Assembly (NCBI RefSeq): GCF_001723175.1
Contig: NC_064653.1
Span: 3,162,001 to 3,226,000 of the forward strand
DNA from: Penicillium oxalicum
Lineage: Eukaryota > Ascomycota > Eurotiomycetes > Eurotiales > Aspergillaceae
Length of the DNA stretch: 64,000 nucleotides
Reading direction: 5' to 3'
The notes below the pieces were generated by a model. The model was given only the letters and a program-made list of their open reading frames with translations, did not search any database and was not told the DNA's origin. Of this stretch, positions 56,890 to 64,000 are shown piece after piece (positions within the stretch are counted from its first letter, which is position 1; each line of letters begins with the position of its first letter). Position numbers and translations under genes: made by a program.

Positions 56890-59172
56890 GGGTGACGGCG
56901 GCGTGGCGCGGGGGGGAGACACGTTGAGGTGACTGGATGCAGGGTTATCAAGTCCCAATATGATCTGTCAAAGCTGTTGTGCAATCCTGTAACGCGGTCT
57001 TGGGTTTCAAGGGCTCTCCTCGAATCATCCGCGGAAGTTGAACTTGACCGCGCGGAATTTGAGACTGGTGGGGGAACCCCCCTTCTGACAAGTCTTGTCT
57101 CATATCGTCATATCGAACTGTCCCTCGGCACTCCTGAGGCAAAGCCCGGTCGTGGTTGACGGCCAACAACGGAAATCGCGACCAGATTGGAAGGCACTCC
57201 TACCTATCGTGGTGCCTGTTCAACGTGACACGCCACTCACCACATCCACCGGGTCCTGACGTTTAGTCCAACACAGGAAAATGATCGTGCCACGTCTAAT
57301 TTTCCTTCTCTCCTTTTTCCGCTTCCTCTCGACACCAATCGCATAACGGGAGCAGGCACGTCGTACACACCCACATACTCTTCAACCAGGGATTAGCCCG
57401 TCCACTGTGCGACCGTCATGACTTCAAGGGGCAAATACACCGGATCGGAGCGATCGATAGTGTTGCTGGTACTTTTGGTCGCTGGTACCGGATCAATTTT
57501 AGCCATTTCCGAAACGGGCATTGTGCTGCACGAAAGACAAGGATTCCAGCTTGACTGGAATAGTCCATTTCTACATTAGTACATACTCCATAGGTACTCT
57601 GTTAAGTCCATCATAATGAGTACGATTCACTTGTTGCACCAACTTGGTCGCTACAGCACAATATCATCATCGCATACTTTGGCCGCATGCGAAAAGTTCT
57701 GCTAGGGCCCGCTACTATGTAAAGCCGTGGCCAAATCATCTCAGTAGTGTCTTATTTGATAATGCTGCTGATTGGACCCACGGGGTCCTGTACGATTGTT
57801 CTAACGGCTGGCGCCGACGATGAGCTCTCGATTTCCCAGCTTGGAACGTGGCAGAGGAGCAGGGGGGGGCTTATGAATCCAGGAGTCTTACTCCAATGGG
57901 TTAAGGGCTGCTATCAAATGTAGAGTCATCTTTTCCAAACACGCGGACCCACTAACCCTCCGAGTCCAGCAGAGTCAGGAACGGAGCGATGCAGTCCTGT
58001 CGAGCCATGCGCCTCCCGATGACACGATGCACGTACGATTCTGTAGACTAGCACGGTCCATCCAAGACCCAGTTCTTGACCTTTTGTAACTTTGTTGATT
58101 GGCATGAGCAAAATCGGTCCGGAGGCCCGAACCCGCAACGATTATCCTCGCGCCCCCCCCTGGGGTCTCTCACGTCCAATCGCGGAATATTTTTTGGCCA
58201 CATCCGCCACCAAAAAGTGGTCCGTGGATATCCTTGGTGATAGATGATAAGAAGAAATTAATTAGACAATGTCCGTTCTTCATCGTGTTTGAGAAGGATC
58301 TCCGGGCTGCCGTTCCGCTCGGGAGCGTTGTAACCACCCACGGGCCTGACAACCTAAATGAGAATCCTTTACAGCTTATCTCCTGCATGACCCCTGTCTA
58401 GTGCGAGAATAACTCTTGTCCTCGTACCGCTAGGCTGCCAGCTTCTAGACGCGCTTTTAGAGTAAATCTCAGACCCATGGATACTCGTTGCAGACTTTTG
58501 GAATTATTTCCACTACGGAGAATTGGAGAAAAAAAAAAGAAAAGAAAATCAGATGAGCATATTGTTGGGCCAGTCTTGGTCGACAATTCGCCTGTTTGAG
58601 AAGAAGGTTCTCTCTCGGTGACATTTTTCCCTCATCTTGATCGTCGGACGGCTTGACGGGGGCATTCGACGCGGGTGTTACCTCAGACGGTTCCATGTCT
58701 GACTCGAGAGTTTGTCCATCCGGACAGTCATAACCAGGCTGTGCTGGTCAGCTTGCGAGAACAAGTCGTACAATGTCACTCCTTTTGCCCTTGTTTTTCC
58801 TGTTTGGGGCTAGGCCTTCTCGCCAATTGCCACGCATCATCGCACCACTCACGAGTGGAAAAGACCCCCATCGGACATGTATACAACAAAGTGGTCTGTT
58901 GCAGTGCTACTGCGGCAAAGGGGACAGGCCAGTGGGTTGCAGCACACACCGTCATCTCCTGCGTCCTGGGTCACAAAGAGGAAACAAAAGAAATCATTTT
59001 GGTGGGAGTGGCTCAAGAAAAGGGTCGGGAAAGAGTAGAATTAGTGTACAAGATGCGTTTATCGCACCGACGTCCCAGGTGGTGGTCGTGGTATAGTCAG
59101 ATCAAAAGACAAAAAAAAATAAAAAAAACCCTCCTTTCCGATCACGTTCCTGTTCAGCACATTTCTCACCAA
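56890..59172. other. 2.3 kb intergenic, no confident gene
   Basis: Upstream of the FAD monooxygenase and downstream of the SAT4-type gene, both on the minus strand. Two weak frames are noted: 57418-57579 (+), described separately, and 58469-58696 (-), a hydrophilic start running into a T-rich stretch. Neither could be built into a convincing gene. Confidence 0.45.
57418..57579 (+). CDS. possible small membrane-anchored peptide
   Basis: A 53-aa open frame starting at an ATG. Residues 1-12 are polar and basic, residues 13-30 form one hydrophobic segment (SIVLLVLLVAGTGSILA), and the rest is polar. It could be a small secreted or single-pass protein. There is no family match, no splice evidence and no transcript support, so chance cannot be excluded. 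Confidence 0.15.
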   Translation: MTSRGKYTGSERSIVLLVLLVAGTGSILAISETGIVLHERQGFQLDWNSPFLH

Positions 59173-60700
59173 TCACCGGGCGTGGACCATAGGATTGTTC
59201 TTTTCCAGCGAGACGGAATATTCGACCGTCATTTCGATGCCACCGTGCGATGGCTCTTTGGCTGCCAAGATCAATTCCTCACTCGGTGATCGTCGTGGGG
59301 CGGGTGGGCCTGACGCGCAGGATTGCAAATGCGACCGTTGGTCCCTGGACCACGTCTCCATCGCGTAAGTGCGTCCGTGGCTATCGTAGTACTTTTTGTT
59401 GCTGGTGGATCGGAAGTCTCGAACAACCCCCCGAAGGAGAGGGGCGAGGTATGGGATACAGGTGACGATATTCTACCTCGCACGAAGGGGGGAGGGGGCC
59501 CGCGTTAGCTTCTTGCTGATTTGTGCCAACTTGATTTAAGTTTGTTCGTCCACTCTGGTAAGTCTGGACTCCACAGAGAAGAGTTGCCAAGAGAGAAGTC
59601 GGGGGTTTGGTCGGAGCAAAACGTACTCCGATATTGAACTCAATGGTTCCCCATAACACCAACATGGTGGAGTTACCGTCCCCCCATGCCACGCGGTGAA
59701 TTTGACTGAGTCGCAAGATCGAGCAGATGGTCGTAAAGAGTCCGAGAAGGAACAGACATACCACGCCAGCCTTTTGCGCCGGTTTGATTTTCAGTCGGAG
59801 CAAGAGGGGGATCGGAAGAAAGACCATGGCCACGTCGCAAATGATGGTGTAGATGGCGAGGCCGTAGAACGTGGGGCCAACTGGAAGGCAATGCCCATGC
59901 ACAGTGATATCCCACGCGGATCGGACCTGTGCAAAATGGGTTCAAAGATCTCCACTTAGCATGTGCAACACAATACATTGGGGCAAATCAAGGCGAAAAA
60001 AAAAAAACTCGCTGTAGATGGATTCGCGTACCGGTGTGCAGTTCAGGATCAAGACCAGTGCTCCTGCCAAGTGGCCCACAGTACTGAGCACAATGACAAC
60101 CCAGATGAGGATCCGATAGAATTTCATCGACGTTCCCGAGATCAGGCGAAGGTAGCTGAGGCAGAGCGAGGCTTTGAATCCAGCTATTCCGAGTTGATAG
60201 AACGGACGTCCTGCATAATTGAGCTACTTTTCGTCAGCCGCCCGGACTAGGAATGAAGCTCGAACCCTCATCAGAGAGACGTGCTTACCTTGGTGTAAGT
60301 TGCTTTATCCAGGGCTGGTCGTAGTTTCAGCGGTAGACCAAGTCCGTATCGACTTTCTGTTTTGCATCTTCAGTAGGTATAGAGCCGGATCAGAGCGAGA
60401 AGAGAGACTCACGAGAGATACATAATGCGCTGTAGATAACGCTGAATATCTGTAGCAGGATGTGGATGCGATGAGCATTCTTCCGAATATTAAATGAAAT
60501 TTGAGTTCAAGATTTGAACTTACCATGCTAAAGACCATCACATAGTCTGCCGCTCCCAGGCGTCCAGTCTGCGCTCTGAGCCATAGCCGAAGGCAGACCG
60601 TAATGACCATCAATATCGTCAGGCCCAAGCAGACGCCCAGAATCTGCCGGTACTGAGAGACGGCCTCCACCTCTGGCGGGGCATTATGAACCCAGCCCAT
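59173..60700 (-). CDS. SAT4/rhodopsin-type seven-helix membrane protein
   Basis: Fungal integral membrane protein of the SAT4 (rhodopsin-like, PTH11-related) family; function in general unknown, some members may be sensors. Minus-strand exons 60700-60524, 60449-60413 (37 nt), 60356-60289, 60223-60032, 59926-59627 and 59472-59173 give 357 aa, all in frame. Landmarks: LRLWLR after helix 1, AADYVMVFSM in helix 2, RYGLGLPL, LNYAGRPFYQLGIAGFKASLCLSYLRL (helices 3-4), LNCTPVRSAWD, GTIEFNIGNIVTC at helix 7, then YYDSHGRTYAMETWSR in the cytosolic tail. No CFEM domain precedes it. It lies next to the FAD monooxygenase and the MFS permease. Confidence 0.9.
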
Positions 60701-62090
60701 ACTCGAGAAGCCGCTTTCTTCAATATGCGAATTTGAAGAAAGAAAGAAGAATGAAAAGCATGTGTGAAAGCGCTTTTGTGGGCAAGAGATGAGAACTAGA
60801 ATCTCACGCCCCGGAGGTATAATCAGATCTCTGCTCACATGGGCTCGTCAAGACGGATGTACAGATCAGAACAAGACATCGATCGGAGACTCAAGGATCT
60901 ATTGAATAGCTTAAGTGGAGCTACAGAAATCCAGCGCATCCCCCCCTCTCCCCCTGTAAGCCAGGCCCAATCTCACGGCTGGCTGTCATGACCGGCCAGG
61001 ATCCCTTTACGCAGTATTCAACGTAGCATTTTCGGAATCTAATGCTGTCGGCCTGCTGCCACACAGTGCCGGGTGAAAATTTCTTGCAGAACGAATCAAG
61101 AAAGAAAGTTCCATCATCTCTCCTGTCTTGAGGGAGACTAGGGTCTTAGTTCCAGGTCTCCACTCATGGAACGTAAGACTTCTCAATGCCGTAAGTGAAG
61201 ACTTCCCGACTTTCGGCACAATCTCAGTCAGGAATGGCATGACCGGGTCTGCGGACGAACAGAAAAGGCTGACGGTTGAATTCCCACGCGGTAGCGGCGC
61301 TCCGTGGAGACTCATTTCGGGATCGTGGGATCGACCACTTGCTTCTTTGGCATATCTATAGAGTTCGATCCACTGCCGAGGGAAGGCTCGTCACGACCAG
61401 AACGCCTCTTACCCATTTAATTGTAATTTAACCGTCAATTCATCTGGATGTGTGGAGAATTTCCCAATCGCAGCTGCCTGTTGTTAGGATTTCTTCCCCT
61501 TTCCATTATGGCTCGATTCTGGACAGTCCAGTCCACGGCGCAGTACGTGGGGACCACCCTCCTCGTGCTGCTCTCCTCTCTGTCGAGATGCTCGTAGTTC
61601 TTAGGAACAGACCCGGACTCCATTGCTCGGATTCAAAAGTACCGACACTAGTCATGCAACATTTGTCAGAACTTATGTATCCTGAGTCTCTTCTTCAATC
61701 ACCACTGGTCTGTCGGCCGGGCTAGGCTTGGAAACGGCACGTTTCACACTATACTCCGTCGTTGGCCGCCCGCATGCACGCATTCTCCGCGCTATTGCCA
61801 CCTAGCCCCTCGTGTCGCCCTGGTTTGTCTGGCCCGAGTCTGTCCACATCCAGGAATTCAATGCAGTACTCTTGTTTGATCTCGGACATGAACCTTGAAT
61901 TTGGAATAGCGTTGGAAGGTTCAATTGACTTTTTATATCTCGATTGACTTGTCAATTTCCCCCCCCGGGAATCCAGGTTTCGATGCGCATTGCATAACGC
62001 ATTTACTTCTTCTTGCCTTAGTCTGGCTTTTCCGGGATACAGATTTCTTTTTACTTCGATCCTCCCCAAAAGTCCTTGTGATCTATCATA
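60701..62090. other. divergent intergenic region, SAT4/MFS
   Basis: About 1.4 kb between the starts of the SAT4-type gene (-) and the MFS permease (+). No gene seen; likely contains both promoters. Confidence 0.55.
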
Positions 62091-63823
62091 ATGAGCGACA
62101 AAGAGCCCAAAGTGACCTCCAACTCGGACGGTTTTGATCGAGATGATGAGGCTGTACGATACCTCGAGGGCCATGGAAACGTGAATCCCAATGTGGATTT
62201 AGGGGCGCTTCGGCGTAAAATTGATCGGCGTCTGATGCCGTATATGTTTTGTTGCTATATTTTGCAATTTCTCGACAAAGTAATGCTGAACGTGAGTTGC
62301 CAGATCCTTCGGCGCCCTCCTCCTCCTTTCATCTCCACTGGAACATGGACTCATTTTGTGGGGGATGGGACAATCTTGTCTCAATCCGTTGATTTAGTAT
62401 GCGGCCGTTATGGGAATCAAGACAGATCTGAAGCTCGTGGGAAATGAATTCTCCAATACCGCAACTTGGTTTTTTATTGCGTACTTGATCGCCGAGGTCC
62501 CCAATGGTTCGTCTTGTCTCTTCCTGATCGACATCTGATCTCCTTCTCCGCACTGGGAAAACTAATTTCAGGGTCGTCTCTCTGCAGTGTATTGCTTGCA
62601 AAAAGCTCCCGCGGCGAAGTGGTTGGGAGGCAATGTCTTCTTTTGGGGAGTTGCAGCCGCTGCTTCTGCCGGTGCGAAAGACTATGCAACTTTGTTGACA
62701 GCGCGCATCTTTCTCGGGATCTTCGAGGCCACTGTCGGACCGTCATTGATGCTTCTGAGCAGTCAGTACTACACCCGAAGCGAACAAGCCCCTCGATTTA
62801 CATTTTGGTACATGGGTCTGGGAGTGGCGCAAATTCTGGGCGGGATCATCTCATTTGCATTCCAGCATGTCAAATATGCGGATCTCGAAGGCTGGCGCAT
62901 CATGTTCATCGTTCTCGGTCTCATCACCTCTGTGGTCGGCGCCTTGACCTTTTTCTTCATTCCGGATACTCCCATCAAAGCCAAATGGCTTTCCGAAGAG
63001 GAAAAAGTCGCGCTTCTGCGGCATGTTGGGGAGAATCAGACTGGCGTGTGGAGCACGACGTTGAACTTTAGCCAGATCAAGGATGCCGTCTGCGATGTCC
63101 AGCTGTGGCTGTTGACCTTGATCACCATTCTAGTACGTTGTCACTTCACCGCGTGTTCTTGATGCATAGAGGGTTTCCCTTTTAACATTTCTTTAGATTT
63201 CCGTATCCAGTGGAGTCGTCACGACATACTCAGCGACTCTGGTCGCCGGCTTCGGATTCACTGGTCCCATTTCCGCCCTACTCAACACACCCGGTGGCTT
63301 GGTGAGCATTTTCTTCACTCTTCTCGTCGGGTTCGGCATTCGCAAAACTTCCAACCGCTGGGCCTGGAACGTTCTTTGCACGATTCCCGGCATCATCGGC
63401 GGTGCTCTCATGTCCTTCCTCCCGAAGCACAACAAGGCGGGCGTTTTGATTGGGATTTACCTGGTCAATGCGATCGTCGCCACCCTTCCGATCCTCTACC
63501 AGTGGACAATGGCCAATTGCGCTGGACACACCAAGCGTGCCTTTGCTAGCGCACTCGTCGCCGGCTCGTTCTCAGTGGGAAACATCATTGGACCACAGAC
63601 CTTCCAGGTGCGCGATGCTCCCGAGTACAAACCCGCCAAGATTGCCGTGCTGGCAACACAAGCTGCGGCGGCTGTGCTCTCCGTCGTCCTTTTCGTCTAC
63701 TATCGGTGGGAAAATCAACGACGTGATCAGAAGAAGGGGCCCGTGGACGAGTCTATGCTCGATGAGACGAAATGGGCCGGTCTGACTGATCGGGAGAATC
63801 CTACCTTCCGATACGCATACTGA
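62091..63823 (+). CDS. MFS permease, allantoate/vitamin (Dal5-like, ACS) type
   Basis: Proton symporter of the anion:cation symporter group of the major facilitator superfamily, related to yeast Dal5, Tna1 and Vht1; imports small carboxylates such as allantoate, nicotinate or other acids. Exons 62091-62291, 62398-62506, 62588-63132 and 63197-63823 give 493 aa. Family landmarks: LRRKIDRRLMPYMFCCYILQFLDK leading into helix 1, YLIAEVPN in helix 2, TARIFLGIFEATVGPSLMLL in helix 4, FIPDTPIKAKWLSEEEK after helix 6, and WTMANCAGHTKRAFASAL in the second half. No frame damage. Its start follows ATCATA closely, in a C/T-rich leader. The substrate cannot be fixed from sequence. Confidence 0.92.
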
Positions 63824-64000
63824 AAGATGCCGGAGGGGGCTGATGGTGGGAGGAATTTATTTTCATGCGCGTTTCTTTCTTTCTTTTTTTTCGATGCCGT
63901 GCTTGGCGAAGACTGAGTGCATTTGCTCGTGATTTGAGTATCTGATGTGTTGTCGTTGTATCATCAAAAGGGAGGCTTGTTTTTGATTGAAATTAAATCT
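63824..64000. other. 3' region of the MFS permease
   Basis: T-rich downstream sequence; no gene seen before the window ends. Confidence 0.6.

Noticed and set aside
58469..58696. Minus-strand frame with a hydrophilic, protein-like start
   Set aside because: It runs into a T-rich stretch after 50 codons. A possible acceptor follows, but no continuing coding exon could be found.
58675..59289. 204-codon plus-strand frame
   Set aside because: Overlaps the last exon of the SAT4-type gene in antisense and has no family features.

Overview
The window looks like nuclear DNA of a filamentous ascomycete, most likely a member of the Eurotiomycetes (Aspergillus/Penicillium type). This is inferred from gene structure and gene content: many 50-120 bp GT-AG introns, pyrimidine-rich leaders, a fungal Zn2Cys6 regulator, a SAT4/rhodopsin-type membrane protein, fungal MFS and POT transporters, and tandem 'ctccgta' motifs between genes. 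I saw no bacterial operons, no intact transposon, no rRNA, no CRISPR array and no intact tRNA. Exon boundaries below were worked out by hand from splice sites, reading-frame continuity and protein-family motifs. They have no transcript support.

Left part (1-25 kb): widely spaced housekeeping genes. In order these are a small two-exon gene of unknown function (1.9-2.4 kb), cytoplasmic asparaginyl-tRNA synthetase (minus, 5.4-7.2 kb), a four-RRM RNA-binding protein of the Nrd1/Mrn1 type (plus, 10.1-12.6 kb), the RNA polymerase II import factor Iwr1 (plus, 14.3-16.4 kb), a 5.2 kb gene-free stretch, a POT-family peptide transporter (plus, 21.6-23.9 kb) and a charged low-complexity protein whose reading frame appears broken twice (minus, 24.3-25.3 kb).

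Middle part (28-42 kb): five metabolic genes in alternating orientation. They are a Baeyer-Villiger-type flavin monooxygenase, an alpha/beta hydrolase, a short-chain dehydrogenase, a cytochrome P450 and an MFS transporter. Chemically they fit a route in which an alcohol is oxidised to a ketone, converted to an ester or lactone, and hydrolysed, with hydroxylation and transport attached. The oxidase/hydrolase pair and the dehydrogenase/P450 pair each share a divergent intergenic region.

Right part (43-64 kb): a secreted exo-polygalacturonase (GH28) with candidate CreA and PacC sites upstream, a small MAPEG-family membrane protein with a 5-nt first coding exon, a nine-exon Nha1-type Na+/H+ antiporter, a Zn2Cys6 transcription factor, an FAD-dependent (PHBH-fold) monooxygenase, a SAT4-type seven-helix membrane protein and a Dal5-like MFS permease. 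This looks like an accessory metabolism and transport region. No PKS, NRPS or terpene synthase gene was seen. Long G or C homopolymer runs (10-23 nt) recur between genes, one of them just after the stop codon of the transcription factor.
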